Positions 9,682-18,809 are shown, counted from the stretch's first letter. The stretch: 64,000 bases of DNA from Alphaproteobacteria bacterium (GCA_030426465.1 JAUHYK010000014.1:1-64000); one strand, 5' to 3'. The notes: generated by a model from the sequence alone, not told the origin. Made by a program: numbers and translations.

Positions 9682-9753
9682 TTTTGTCTCGTCTCTCATT
9701 GGGCCGGATGGCCTGTTCGTCTCATCGGTCGGGCGCCTGGCGAAGGCGAAGCT

Positions 9754-9838
9754 TGGTGCGGATGAGAGGACTCGAACCTCCACGCCTCTCGGCGCCAGAA
9801 CCTAAATCTGGTGCGTCTACCAGTTCCGCCACATCCGC
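9754..9838 (-). tRNA. tRNA-Leu (anticodon UAG)
   Basis: This is a class II tRNA of 85 nt including the encoded CCA. The minus strand starts GCGGATGTGGCGGAACTGG, typical of leucine tRNAs. The acceptor stem is GCGGATG/CATCCGC, and the anticodon stem CCAGA/TCTGG encloses TTTAGGT, giving anticodon UAG. The variable arm is CGCCGAGAGGCG and the T-arm is GGTTCGAGTCC. Confidence 0.96.
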
Positions 9839-10029
9839 GAATTTCAGCGCGATAGCAAAAGCGGGCCGGCGCGGCTGCGGCGGCCCCCATCACGAGCGCG
9901 CTTCTATAGCAGAGAAACTCGCCCTGTCGAGGCGTCGCCGCTCCGATTTCCGGGCCAAATCCGACGAATTTCACCCGGTTTTTTATTTCGCGGGATTTCT
10001 CGCGGCCAACCGGCTTCCGCAGCGAATCT

Positions 10030-10551
10030 TCAAGCGGCCGGAAAACCCTGGGAGAGCCGTTTTTCCAACCACATGACGTCGTGATAACGGCCGAATTTCC
10101 GCCCGACCTCGCGGAACGTGCCGACCTCCCGGAAGCCGAAGCGGTCATGGAACCGGATCGAGGCCTCGTTCGGCAGGGCTATCCCCGCATAAGCCCGGTG
10201 AACGTCCTCTCCAGCGAGGGCGGTAAAAAGGCGCGTATAAAGCGCCCCGCCAACACCCTTCCCGCCCGCATCGGGCCGGACATAGATCGTCGTCTCAACC
10301 GAGGTCGAATAGGCTTTCTTGGCTTTGAAGGCCATGGAGCCCGCATAGCCGGCGAAGGCCCCATCCCGCTCGGCGACGAAAAGCTGATGCGGCCCGGCAT
10401 CCGCAAACTGGGCGAACCATGGCTCACGCGCCTCGGCTGTGAAGGCGCCGACATCGAAAGTGACGGCCGTCGTTTCCACAAAATGATTATAGAGCGCCGT
10501 TATCGCCTCAAGGTCGGACCGCTCCGCGCGCCTGACGGAGACTGCGCTCAT
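10030..10551 (-). CDS. GNAT N-acetyltransferase, phosphinothricin-acetyltransferase-like
   Basis: This 173-aa protein of the GNAT superfamily most resembles the Pat/Bar and MddA type. Family features are 'AITALYNHFVETTAVTFD' near the N-terminus and the acetyl-CoA loop 'RPDAGGKGVGGALYTRLF'. 'ALPNEASIRFHDRFGF' and 'REVGRKFGRYHDVMWLEK' lie near the end. These enzymes acetylate phosphinothricin, methionine sulfone or sulfoximine, or other small amines; the true substrate here is unknown. Its ATG overlaps the nnr stop codon (ATGA), so translation is coupled to nnr. No regulatory signal is visible in between. Confidence 0.85.
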   Translation of the reverse strand: MSAVSVRRAERSDLEAITALYNHFVETTAVTFDVGAFTAEAREPWFAQFADAGPHQLFVAERDGAFAGYAGSMAFKAKKAYSTSVETTIYVRPDAGGKGVGGALYTRLFTALAGEDVHRAYAGIALPNEASIRFHDRFGFREVGTFREVGRKFGRYHDVMWLEKRLSQGFPAA

Positions 10552-12104
10552 TGCTGGGCGGCCCCTTGCTGATCGGGAGCGCCGGGTTGTTGTGGCTGCC
10601 CGGCGGCTTGTTGAGGCGGCGCGAAAAGCTGGCGCAGGACGGCGGGCACAGCGCCCGGTAAATCCTCAGCGATAAGGCCCGGTCCCGCGACCTGCCCAGC
10701 CGCGCCGTGAATCCATACGCCGGCGCCGGCTGCCGCAAACCCATCCATGCCTTGCGCCCGCAACCCCGCGATAAATCCGGCGAGCACGTCCCCCGCCCCG
10801 GCTGTTGCGAGGTCCGGCGGCGCATTTGCGTTAATAAGGGCCCTCCCGTCCGGCGCGGCAATGACTGTGTCCGCGCCCTTGAGGACGACGACGCATCCGG
10901 CCTTTTTGCTTGCGGCGCGGACCATGGCGAGCTTGCCCGCCCCCCCTTCCAGCAACTTGATCTCTTCGGGAAAGAGGCGGGCGAACTCCCCCATATGCGG
11001 CGTCAGCACATCGTCCGGGCGTAAGGCGTCGAACAGGGCCGGCGCATCATCGGAGAAGCTCGTCAGCGCATCGGCGTCGAGGACCGCGCCCGCCTTGCTT
11101 TTCAAAATCGCAAGCACATTTTCTTTTGTCTTCGCGCCAACGCCGTTCGCCGGACCGGCGACAACGCACATGGAAATGCGTTCGGCGTCTTTCAGATGCG
11201 CGGCAAGATGTTCGGCGTTGTCCGAAAGGCGCAACATGACTGCGGTCAGATGCGCCGCATGTACGGGCCCTGCCTCCGACGGCGACAAGACGGTCACGAG
11301 CCCCGCGCCGATGCGCAGGGCGCCCTCCGCCGCGAGACGGATAGCGCCCGTATTGAGCGGTCCGCCGGAGACCGCCATCACCGACCCGCGTGAATATTTG
11401 TGTCCGCCCCAGCGCGGCCGGGGGAACAGGGCGCCCCAAAGCGCCGGATGGTTTTCGAATGTCGCCACCCCCGCCTTCATGGTGGCTTCGTCGCTGATCG
11501 CGATATCGGCGATGTCGATGGCGCCGGAGAGCGCGCGTCCGGGAAACAATAAATGCCCCGGCTTGCGCGCATGAAAGGTGATGGTGCGGTTGGCCTGAAC
11601 CGCTGTTCCCATCACGGCGCCCGTATCAGCGTTGACGCCCGACGGCAGGTCGATGGCGAAGACGGGCGCCGGATGCGCATTCATCGCCTCAATCGCCGCT
11701 TTCGCATCGCCTTCGACATCGCGCGCCAGTCCGGTTCCGAAAACCGCATCGACGATCAGCCCTGCGCCTTCCAGCAGCGCCGGTGAGAACTCCCGGATCT
11801 CGCCTTCATAAAGATCGGCCATAAGCTTTGCGTCGCCCTGGAGCGCGTCGCGGACGCCGATCAGCGCGACGCTCACCTCCCAGCCGGCCCTGGCGAGTTC
11901 GCGCGCAACCACGAAGCCGTCGCCGCCATTATTGCCGGGACCGCAAATGACGGCGACCGGGCGGCGCGACCAGGCCCGCTGAATCAGTTCGGCGGCCTTG
12001 TCTCCTGCGGCTTCCATCAGTGCGGCGGAGGCGGTTCCAGCGTCCATTGCGGCCTTTTCCGCCGCACGCATTTCTTCAGCGGAAAGCACAAGATAAGGGT
12101 TCAC
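10548..12104 (-). CDS. nnr: Bifunctional NAD(P)HX epimerase / ADP-dependent NAD(P)HX dehydratase
   Basis: This 518-aa fusion joins the YjeF_N epimerase domain (first about 210 residues, with 'VICGPGNNGGDGFVVAR') to the ribokinase-like dehydratase domain. The latter has 'HKYSRGSVMAVSGG' and 'NANAPPDLATAGAGDVLAGFIAGL'. The enzyme repairs hydrated NADH and NADPH. The C-terminus carries an unusual low-complexity tail of about 25 residues made of Gln, Pro, Ala and Gly (from 'FAPPQQAAGQPQQPG' on), beyond the normal domain end. It is divergent from glnB (133 bp apart), a common alphaproteobacterial pairing. The downstream GNAT gene overlaps its stop. Confidence 0.93.
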   Translation of the reverse strand: MNPYLVLSAEEMRAAEKAAMDAGTASAALMEAAGDKAAELIQRAWSRRPVAVICGPGNNGGDGFVVARELARAGWEVSVALIGVRDALQGDAKLMADLYEGEIREFSPALLEGAGLIVDAVFGTGLARDVEGDAKAAIEAMNAHPAPVFAIDLPSGVNADTGAVMGTAVQANRTITFHARKPGHLLFPGRALSGAIDIADIAISDEATMKAGVATFENHPALWGALFPRPRWGGHKYSRGSVMAVSGGPLNTGAIRLAAEGALRIGAGLVTVLSPSEAGPVHAAHLTAVMLRLSDNAEHLAAHLKDAERISMCVVAGPANGVGAKTKENVLAILKSKAGAVLDADALTSFSDDAPALFDALRPDDVLTPHMGEFARLFPEEIKLLEGGAGKLAMVRAASKKAGCVVVLKGADTVIAAPDGRALINANAPPDLATAGAGDVLAGFIAGLRAQGMDGFAAAGAGVWIHGAAGQVAGPGLIAEDLPGAVPAVLRQLFAPPQQAAGQPQQPGAPDQQGAAQQ

Positions 12105-12213
12105 GAGAGTTAGCCGCCTTTCGATTTCAACAATCTGGTGTAAAAAGGTCTAGCAAACTTCCGGTCCATTCAAAATGCCCGTTTCAGGTTCAGGTCCCGG
12201 ATGAAAGTTTTAG

Positions 12214-12576
<363 letters not shown>

Positions 12577-12597
12577 TAGAGCTTCTGGGCGATGTGA

Positions 12598-12930
12598 TTA
12601 TTTAAGCCAGCCCGGCTTTTTCTCTGCCTTCCCGGACCAGCTCCAATCTGAAAGCACGGATACTACCGAGTCGCGATCATAATCAGATGAAACCTCTGGC
12701 GTCATGGTAGAATAGCCATACCCGCGGTCGATCAACTCGTCTTGATAATCAGATATCTGCGAATAATCTTCGACAATCAACATCCCTTTGACGGCGCCAA
12801 AGTCACGCACCAGGACCGGGACTTGCAGGATGACGCCATCCCTCACGCTCAGAGAGTATGGCGCTTCGATAGAAAGTCCCAGATCCTCAGCGATCTTTTT
12901 CCATTGTGGGATTGTCATGCTCGTGGACAT
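12598..12930 (-). CDS. Hypothetical acidic protein, 110 aa
   Basis: I do not recognise it. The sequence starts MSTSMTIPQWKKIAEDLGL, has alternating hydrophobic and polar residues, and contains a run rich in Asp, Ser and Tyr (residues about 60-95). It ends with a basic tail 'KAEKKPGWLK'. There is no signal peptide or membrane segment, so it is probably a small cytosolic domain. Two ATGs (12930 and 12918) could start it; neither has a strong ribosome site. Base composition is visibly more AT-rich than the neighbours, and the gene occupies the slot where glnA normally follows glnB. This suggests later acquisition or rearrangement. Confidence 0.6.
   Translation of the reverse strand: MSTSMTIPQWKKIAEDLGLSIEAPYSLSVRDGVILQVPVLVRDFGAVKGMLIVEDYSQISDYQDELIDRGYGYSTMTPEVSSDYDRDSVVSVLSDWSWSGKAEKKPGWLK
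12604..12623 (+). terminator. Weak candidate terminator of glnB
   Basis: AAGCC (12604-12608) pairs with GGCTT (12614-12618) across a 5-nt loop, and TTT follows. The stem is only 5 bp and lies inside the 3' end of the convergent 12598 gene. Confidence 0.35.
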
Positions 12931-13224
12931 ACCGGGACAGCATATTCCTGTTGCTTATGAAAAAACGACCGGCGGCGGGCCGTAGTATAAGGCCAAACCG
13001 GAACCCGTGGATAACTTTTCACCACTTTTCAGACGGCCTTATAGTCATGCGTCATGACCCATGCCGTTTGCAAAAACTCCACTGATCAAAACGCCGCCCC
13101 GCGCGCCTTCATGGCCGCGAGCACAATCGTCCAAATGGCGCCACACGCGCCTACAGACCAGCAATCATGCGGGACAAAACTGCGCAGACGAACCGAAAAT
13201 GACCGCGCCGCTTCACATCGCTTT

Positions 13225-13911
13225 TTACGCCGCCAAGGGCTCAATCAGATGCGGGCCGTCATGGCGCGGAGAATTGACCTCGGTCGAGACTGGATGCGCC
13301 GACCAGTAACCTTCTGGCGCGGCGGTGATGAGACCTTCAAGGCTCGCCATGTCGCGCTCATCCGCTTCGAGCCAGAGATTGTAGGATTGCGGCGCGATGA
13401 CGACCGGCTCGCGGCTGTGAATGTTTTTCATATCCGGCCCCGCCCCTACTGTGAGGATCGCCAGCGTATCCATCTCGCCGCCATCGGGGTCGACAACCGT
13501 CTCCCAAATCCCGGCGAGGCCAATGAGGCCGCCTTTGCGCTTGTGAATCGCGTAAGGCTGTTTCGCCTTGGCGGGCCGCGCCTGCCATTCATAAAAGCCG
13601 TCAGCAGGGATCAGGCAACGCCGGCGGCGAAAGGCGTTTTTGAAGCTCGCTTTTTCGAGCACGGTCTCGCTGCGCGCGTTGATGAGCGGCCGCTTGGCGA
13701 GATTTTCGAGAAACTCGCCCTTCGCCCAGGACGGCACAAAGCCCCAGCGCATGAGCGAATATTCGCGGGCGCGCCGCGGCCCGATATGGATCGTCGCCAC
13801 CGGCTGGGTCGGGCAGATATTATAGCGCGCCGGGAAATTGTCGCGCACATCGACGCCGAAATGCGCCGCGACTTCCGCCGGGGTCGATTTGAGGTAGAAC
13901 CGTCCGCACAT
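13225..13911 (-). CDS. SOS response-associated peptidase (SRAP / HMCES-YedK family)
   Basis: This 228-aa protein starts MCGRFYL; Cys2, exposed after Met removal, is the family's nucleophile. Further signatures are 'RYNICPTQPV', 'MRWGFVPSWAK', 'LINARSET' (Asn and Glu of the active site), 'CLIPADGFYEWQ' and 'IHSREPVVI' with the active-site His. The family cross-links to abasic sites in single-stranded DNA through a thiazolidine, shielding them. The frame extends far upstream, but the MCGRF start at 13911 is fixed by the required Cys2. It is divergent from the NUDIX gene, with only 21 bp between the two start codons. Confidence 0.94.
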   Translation of the reverse strand: MCGRFYLKSTPAEVAAHFGVDVRDNFPARYNICPTQPVATIHIGPRRAREYSLMRWGFVPSWAKGEFLENLAKRPLINARSETVLEKASFKNAFRRRRCLIPADGFYEWQARPAKAKQPYAIHKRKGGLIGLAGIWETVVDPDGGEMDTLAILTVGAGPDMKNIHSREPVVIAPQSYNLWLEADERDMASLEGLITAAPEGYWSAHPVSTEVNSPRHDGPHLIEPLAA

Positions 13912-13932
13912 GACCGAACTATAGGGAAAATC

Positions 13933-14364
13933 ATGACCGGCCGGGAAAAAATCTTCGCGAGTGTTGGCGCCGTCGTTTTTCGCGGCGACGAGGCGCTCGT
14001 GATCCGGCGGGGGCGCGAACCCCTGAAAGGCCAGTGGTCGATCCCCGGCGGCAAAATCGAATATGGCGAGCCGCTGCATGACGCCGTCGCCCGCGAAGTC
14101 CGCGAGGAATCCGGCGTCGAGATCAGGGTTCTGGGCCTGCTCGACGTGTTTGAGAGTCTGCCGACGGCCGACGGCGCGCCGCATTATGTGATGATCGACT
14201 ATGTGGCCGAATGGATTTCCGGCGAACCCCGCCCCGGCGACGATGCGGACGCCGCAGAATTCGTCCCCTTCGAGGAAGCCAAAGCCCGAATTACCTGGGA
14301 TACGACACGCCGAGCCATGGACCGCGCCGCGCAATGGCGCGCCGGGGCTCTCACCCGGTCATAA
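13933..14364 (+). CDS. NUDIX hydrolase
   Basis: This 143-aa protein carries the complete Nudix box: 'GGKIEYGEPLHDAVARE' continuing 'VREESGVEI' (about residues 38-62). Such enzymes hydrolyse nucleoside diphosphates linked to another group; substrates range from oxidised dNTPs to ADP-ribose. The opening 'IFASVGAVVFRGDEALVIRRG' is MutT/ADP-ribose-pyrophosphatase-like. The start ATG at 13933 has GGGA upstream; a longer open frame reaching back to 13054 is antisense to the SRAP gene and is not used. Pairing head-to-head with an abasic-site protein suggests a shared role in nucleotide or DNA damage, which is inference. Confidence 0.9.
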   Translation: MTGREKIFASVGAVVFRGDEALVIRRGREPLKGQWSIPGGKIEYGEPLHDAVAREVREESGVEIRVLGLLDVFESLPTADGAPHYVMIDYVAEWISGEPRPGDDADAAEFVPFEEAKARITWDTTRRAMDRAAQWRAGALTRS

Positions 14365-14395
14365 TCCGGCTATATTTCTGGTAGATAGGACCGCC

Positions 14396-14845
14396 ATGAC
14401 TGTTCGACGTTTAATTGCTGTGCTTTTCGTATCCCTTGCGACGGGGCTCATTTCTGTAGCCGCGGCGCAGGATCTCGAAACCTATCAGCAACGCCAGCGC
14501 GACCTTAATGCGCTCGCGACGCTGTTCGGCGAGATGCATCATCTCCGGCGCACCTGCGAGCCGCAATTCGAGGCCGATGTCTGGCGCGAACGCATGCAAA
14601 AACTCCTGACGCTTGAAGAACCGCAGGACGCTGAGCGTGAAGCGCTCGTTCAACAGTTCAATCAGGGATATCGCGACGCCCAGCGACGCTACCCAAGTTG
14701 CGACCGGCGAGCGCGCGACTATGCCGCCAGCCGCGCCGCCCAGGGCGATGTCATTGTCGGGCGCCTGACCCAAGCCTTGCGTCAGGAACAGGAAGACGAC
14801 GCCTTCGCAGATTCACCTTATGTAATCACGCCGGCGACCGATTGA
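14396..14845 (+). CDS. TIGR02301 family periplasmic protein
   Basis: This 149-aa protein has an N-terminal signal peptide (MTVRRLIAVLFVSLATGLI, cleaved near AAAQD). The mature part matches my memory of the alphaproteobacterial TIGR02301 family: 'LATLFGEMHHLRRTC', then 'WRERMQKLL', 'LVQQFNQGYRDAQRRYPSC'. Two conserved Cys (in 'RRTC' and 'YPSC') could form a disulfide. Function is unknown. The start at 14396 was chosen because it begins the signal peptide; the open frame upstream overlaps the NUDIX gene. It ends in a TGA that abuts the convergent pyrC stop, the two forming TGATCA. Confidence 0.85.
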   Translation: MTVRRLIAVLFVSLATGLISVAAAQDLETYQQRQRDLNALATLFGEMHHLRRTCEPQFEADVWRERMQKLLTLEEPQDAEREALVQQFNQGYRDAQRRYPSCDRRARDYAASRAAQGDVIVGRLTQALRQEQEDDAFADSPYVITPATD

Positions 14846-15892
14846 TCAGGCGTCAGCTTCGCAAAGCCGCCAGTTGAGGCGCTTGCCCGCCATAAAGGGC
14901 GTGAGCTGCGCATCATCAGTACAAAGATGATCAGGGACCATGGTTTCTTTACGCTCAAGCACAAGCTTGTCTTCATTTAACGGCAAACCATAAAAGCCCG
15001 GCCCATATTCGGAGGCGAAGGCTTCCAGCTTGTCGAGCGCGCCCTCCTCTTCGAACGTCGCCGCATAGCTTTCGATGGCGAAAGGCGCATTGAAAACGCC
15101 CGCACAGCCGCAGGCGGCCTCCTTGGCGCTCGTTGTATGAGGCGCGGAGTCCGTGCCCAAAAAGAATTTTGGCGAGCCCGAGACAGCCGCGCGGCGCAGC
15201 GCCAGCCGATGCTTTTCGCGCTTCGCCACCGGCAGGCAGTAGTTGTGCGGACGAATGCCGCCTTCGAAAATAGCGTTGCGATTAAAATGCAAATGATGCG
15301 GCGTGATGGTAGCCGCGATGTTGGCGCCGCCCGCGCTGACAAAATCGACTGCATCGGATGTTGTGATATGTTCGAACACCACCTTGAGCTCGGGAAAGTC
15401 TTCCACGACTTTCTTCATGACCCGCTCAATGAACACCGCTTCGCGATCGAAAATGTCGACCTCCGCGTCGGTGACTTCACCATGCACAAGCAGCGGCATG
15501 CCGATACGTTGCATGACCTCCATTACCGGATAGATATTGGCGATGTCAGTGACGCCAAAACTCGAATTTGTCGTTGCGTTCGCCGGATACAATTTGCACG
15601 CGGTGAAGACGCCACTCTCATGACCGCGCCGGACCTCTTCGGCGTCAAGCGTATCCGTCAGATAACAGGTCATCAGCGGCGTGAAAGAAAGACCATCCGC
15701 CACGGCCGCCAGAATGCGTGTGCGATAGGCCTCGGCGGCGTCCACCGTTGTCACCGGCGGCGCCAGGTTGGGCATGACGATCGCGCGCCCGAATTGACGC
15801 GCGGTGTAGTTCACCACCGTTTCGAGCATGGCGCCGTCGCGCAAATGCACATGCCAGTCATCGGGCCGGCGTATTACGAGACGGTCCGTCAC
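14846..15892 (-). CDS. pyrC: Dihydroorotase
   Basis: This 348-aa class II dihydroorotase catalyses the third step of pyrimidine synthesis, carbamoyl-aspartate to dihydroorotate. Zinc ligands His14 and His16 lie in '[10 protein letters not shown]'. The carboxylated-lysine region is '[13 protein letters not shown]'. 'LLVHGEV', 'FEHITT' and the catalytic Asp in 'FLGTDSAPH' follow in the expected order. Length matches the E. coli PyrC type. It is transcribed away from ygfZ with a 111-bp gap between starts. No leader or attenuator is obvious. Confidence 0.97.
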   Translation of the reverse strand: MTDRLVIRRPDDWHVHLRDGAMLETVVNYTARQFGRAIVMPNLAPPVTTVDAAEAYRTRILAAVADGLSFTPLMTCYLTDTLDAEEVRRGHESGVFTACKLYPANATTNSSFGVTDIANIYPVMEVMQRIGMPLLVHGEVTDAEVDIFDREAVFIERVMKKVVEDFPELKVVFEHITTSDAVDFVSAGGANIAATITPHHLHFNRNAIFEGGIRPHNYCLPVAKREKHRLALRRAAVSGSPKFFLGTDSAPHTTSAKEAACGCAGVFNAPFAIESYAATFEEEGALDKLEAFASEYGPGFYGLPLNEDKLVLERKETMVPDHLCTDDAQLTPFMAGKRLNWRLCEADA

Positions 15893-16003
15893 GCCGTTCT
15901 CCTTCGCTTTATGTTCCGCAATGGCCCGCCTTTTAGGCCGGGGGACAAGGCTCGCACAAGAGGCCCTTTGATTATTGGCGAAAGCCCCTTACATGCCTCG
16001 TCT

Positions 16004-16807
16004 ATGACCACGCCAGCAGCTCTCCCCGACCGCACCGTCATCCGCCTCTCAGGCGAAGATCGGCACTCATTTTTGCAAGGAGTTATTACGCAAGATGTGG
16101 ACAGGCTGAAGGACGAGCCGGCGATTTTTTCAGCGCTGCTGACGCCGCAGGGAAAAATCCTGTTTGATTTCATCATCGCCGCGGAAGGCGACGCCCTACT
16201 GATTGACTGCGATAGCGCCGCCGCCGACGCCTTGGTGAAGCGCCTCAGCCTTTATAAACTCCGTGCCAAAGTCAGCCTAGAGATTTTGGCGGAGCGGTCA
16301 GTCGCGGTGAGTGCGGAAGAATTCGAAGGCGGCTTCCCTGATCCTCGTCACGCGGGACTTGGCTGGCGCGCATTCATGACGAATGAAACGCATGCGGCGG
16401 ATGCTTCCTATGACCAACGGCGCATTGCACTCGGCGTTCCGGAATTCGGCAAGGACTTTGCCAGTGACGAGACCTTTCTCACCGATGTGAACTACGATGT
16501 GCTGAATGGCGTCAGTTACAAAAAGGGCTGCTTCATCGGTCAGGAAGTCTCAAGCCGGATGAAGCGCAAGGGCGATATCCGGCGCAGAACCCTGATTGCA
16601 AAATGCGAAGGCTCCGCGCCTGCCAAAGGCGCCCCCGTCACCGCAGGCTCCTCAACCCTTGGCGAGGTCTCAAGCAGCGCCCACGGGATAGCCCTCGCCC
16701 AGATCAGGCTCGACCGATGGGAAAAGGCTAAGGCGGACCACACGCCTGTCACATGTGGAGAGACGCAACTGCTATTGGAAATTCCAGCCTATCTCAAACC
16801 GGAGTAG
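16004..16807 (+). CDS. ygfZ: YgfZ/GcvT-type folate-binding protein
   Basis: This 267-aa protein has the family motif 'KKGCFIGQEVSSR', whose Cys is essential in E. coli YgfZ. The opening is 'VIRLSGEDRHSFLQGVITQDV' and the internal phrase 'LTPQGKILFDF' is typical. YgfZ binds tetrahydrofolate and supports assembly or repair of some Fe-S enzymes. The start at 16004 gives a normal N-terminus; the much longer open frame upstream is antisense to pyrC. It is followed after 45 bp by the MAPEG gene on the same strand, so the two may be co-transcribed. Confidence 0.93.
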   Translation: MTTPAALPDRTVIRLSGEDRHSFLQGVITQDVDRLKDEPAIFSALLTPQGKILFDFIIAAEGDALLIDCDSAAADALVKRLSLYKLRAKVSLEILAERSVAVSAEEFEGGFPDPRHAGLGWRAFMTNETHAADASYDQRRIALGVPEFGKDFASDETFLTDVNYDVLNGVSYKKGCFIGQEVSSRMKRKGDIRRRTLIAKCEGSAPAKGAPVTAGSSTLGEVSSSAHGIALAQIRLDRWEKAKADHTPVTCGETQLLLEIPAYLKPE

Positions 16808-16852
16808 CCTCGCCGGGACGTCTGACGACCATAACAATAAGGAGGAACCGTC

Positions 16853-17263
16853 ATGACACCCACCGCAACAACGCTGCTCGCTTACGCATCCTGGTTTATT
16901 TTTCTGCTCCTGTGTCTCGCCTTCGTGCGCACATCCCTCGTGATGCAGGGCAAGCGCGCGTCAAACTCCTTCGCTCCTTCCGGCGACGATATGGAAGGCT
17001 TCGCCAAACGCCTCACCCGCGCCCACGCCAATTGCTATGAGAATATCGGCCTTGTCGCAGTCGTGCTGCTCTACGCCATCACGACGAACCAGACCGCGCT
17101 CACCGATGGTCTGGCGTATGCGTTTCTCGGCGCACGGATCGCCCAATCCGTCGCCCATCTGATCTCGACAAACCGGCTGTTCGTTTTTCTCCGTTTTGCG
17201 TTTTTCGTGGCGCAAATCCTTATCCTGATCTTTTGGCTCCTGAAGCTTTTTCATCATATCTGA
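16853..17263 (+). CDS. MAPEG family membrane protein
   Basis: This 136-aa protein has four predicted membrane helices (about 7-30, 58-78, 82-100, 108-135) and the MAPEG-like sequence 'RLTRAHANCYENIGLVAVVLLYA' after the first loop. MAPEG proteins in eukaryotes are glutathione-dependent transferases and peroxidases; bacterial members are mostly of unknown role. AAGGAGG lies about 8 nt before the ATG. It sits directly behind ygfZ. Confidence 0.85.
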   Translation: MTPTATTLLAYASWFIFLLLCLAFVRTSLVMQGKRASNSFAPSGDDMEGFAKRLTRAHANCYENIGLVAVVLLYAITTNQTALTDGLAYAFLGARIAQSVAHLISTNRLFVFLRFAFFVAQILILIFWLLKLFHHI

Positions 17264-17343
17264 GCGGGCGTTCAGGGAACCAACGGACGGATATCCTGTT
17301 TGGGTAACGAAGCCCGGTATGGGCGCTGTTACAGGGGAACAGG

Positions 17344-18129
17344 ATGAAATATGTGATTTTGCTCGCAGCGAGTTCTACGCTGGCGGTTGCCTGTGCGCGG
17401 GACGAACCCGTTGAGAATGAACCGAAGACCGGCGAAATTGTCGAGGAAGGCGCGGAAGATATCGGCGAAGGCGCAGCACGCGTTGGCGAAGAAATTACCG
17501 CCGCCGCCAGTGAAGCCGCAGACTCCGCCGGAGACTTCATTGAGAATGAGCTGTCCCAGGCGAATGCCAAAGGCTTCACGGTTCGCAACGTCATCGGCGA
17601 ATCTGTGCGTGGCGAAGACCGCATGGCGATCGCCACCATTGACGATCTTCTCTTCAGCTCAGACGGCATGCTCCGCGCCGTCGTATTGAAAGACGGCGCC
17701 TTTCTCGGCCTTGGCGGCGCCCCGGCGACTATTACCGCTGACCGGTTTGCTTTCGCCATCAGCGGCGATGGCGATATCGCTGTGACCGTCAACATGACGG
17801 ATGGCGAACTCCGCCAGATGACCGAGTCCCTCGCCTATCATCCGACGGGCGGCGTCATCGACAATCCCGGTGATTTGATGAGCATGTCAGAATTAATTGG
17901 CGCGCCTGTCGTCAATGAAAACGGCGACAAGGTGGCGGACATGTTCGATATTCTGCTCGCTGATCCGGGACGTTTTGAAACGGCGGTGCTTTCGGTTGGC
18001 GGGCTCGGCGCGCTTGGCAATCGGCTCGTGTCACTCGATATGACGTCGCTCCTGGTCGATAATGGCAGCGGCGCGATCCGACTGGTCATGGCGCCTGATT
18101 TCGACACCATGCCGACATTCGAGTATTGA
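17344..18129 (+). CDS. PRC-barrel domain lipoprotein
   Basis: This 261-aa protein has a lipoprotein-like signal with Cys17 ('STLAVACARD'). A strongly acidic, alanine-rich segment of about 55 residues follows, with an amphipathic pattern ('EEGAEDIGEGA', 'GEEITAAASEAAD'). Two PRC-barrel-like repeats come next (about 75-145 with 'RNVIGESVRGED...IATIDDLLF', and 180-255 with 'SELIGAPVVNENGDKVADMFDILL'). PRC barrels are small beta-barrels in photosystem, ribosome-maturation and many periplasmic proteins. The function here is unknown. The acidic linker resembles in style the repeat protein at 35 kb. Confidence 0.82.
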   Translation: MKYVILLAASSTLAVACARDEPVENEPKTGEIVEEGAEDIGEGAARVGEEITAAASEAADSAGDFIENELSQANAKGFTVRNVIGESVRGEDRMAIATIDDLLFSSDGMLRAVVLKDGAFLGLGGAPATITADRFAFAISGDGDIAVTVNMTDGELRQMTESLAYHPTGGVIDNPGDLMSMSELIGAPVVNENGDKVADMFDILLADPGRFETAVLSVGGLGALGNRLVSLDMTSLLVDNGSGAIRLVMAPDFDTMPTFEY

Positions 18130-18194
18130 TTTTCCAATATTGATTTTAACGGGCTGGCGGCTTTACCTGTCGGAAAACGAAACAGAGGTTTTCC

Positions 18195-18809
18195 GTGGTC
18201 AAATCCGCCAGCGCCAAGGCGCCTAATCGCAAAGCAACCTGTCTATGGGCGCCGCTCGATGACGAGGTCTATCGCAATTATCACGACACGGAATGGGGCG
18301 TCCCGGAATATGATGACCGGGCGCTTTTTGAGAAACTGATTCTGGACGGTTTTCAGGCGGGCCTGTCCTGGCGAACAATCCTGTATAAACGCGACAATTT
18401 CCGCAAAGCCTTTGACGGCTTCGATCCGGAAAAGATCGCGCGCTATACGCCGAAAAAAATCGAACGGCTGATGAATGATACGGGCATCATCCGCTCTTCA
18501 ACGAAAATCAATGCCGCGATCGGCAACGCCAAAGTCTATCTCGATATCATGGAGGCGCGCCAGGATGGTTTTTCCGGCCTGCTCTGGGACTTTGTCGATG
18601 GCGCGCCCATGGTGAACAAGGTAAAAAATTACCGCGATCACCAGGTGAAATCGCCGGAAAGCGAGGCCATGGCGAAAGAGCTCAAGCGCCTTGGCTTCAA
18701 ATTTTGCGGCCCGGTCATCGTCTACGCCTTCATGCAGGCGGTCGGCATGGTCAATGACCATGAAACGGCGTGCCCGCGGTGGAAAGCGGTCCAGAAGCTC
18801 GCCCGATAA
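18195..18809 (+). CDS. tag: DNA-3-methyladenine glycosylase I
   Basis: This 204-aa base-excision glycosylase removes 3-methyladenine from DNA. It has the Tag signature 'CLWAPLDDEVYRNYHDTEWG' near the N-terminus and 'DGFQAGLSWRTIL' as the helix-hairpin-helix lead-in. 'VNDHETACPRW' at the end supplies the His and Cys of the zinc snap. The start codon is a GTG at 18195, preceded by AGAGGTT. There is a basic N-terminal extension of about 15 residues before the usual Cys. It lies between the PRC-barrel and KAS III genes on the same strand. Confidence 0.95.
   Translation: MVKSASAKAPNRKATCLWAPLDDEVYRNYHDTEWGVPEYDDRALFEKLILDGFQAGLSWRTILYKRDNFRKAFDGFDPEKIARYTPKKIERLMNDTGIIRSSTKINAAIGNAKVYLDIMEARQDGFSGLLWDFVDGAPMVNKVKNYRDHQVKSPESEAMAKELKRLGFKFCGPVIVYAFMQAVGMVNDHETACPRWKAVQKLAR

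Noticed and set aside
9682-9783. N-terminal extension of trigger factor
   Set aside because: It would be translated through the tRNA-Leu gene and has no family similarity.
12986-13043. Inverted repeat TATAAGGCC / GGCCTTATA between the 12598 and SRAP genes
   Set aside because: Arms of 9 bp separated by 40 bp with no T tract; could be a site but no adjacent regulator supports it.
13054-13932. Long plus-strand open frame in front of the NUDIX gene
   Set aside because: It is antisense to the SRAP gene, has no domain of its own, and the NUDIX domain has its own start and ribosome site at 13933.
15137-16003. Long plus-strand open frame in front of ygfZ
   Set aside because: It mirrors pyrC on the other strand and shows arginine/histidine-rich shadow composition.
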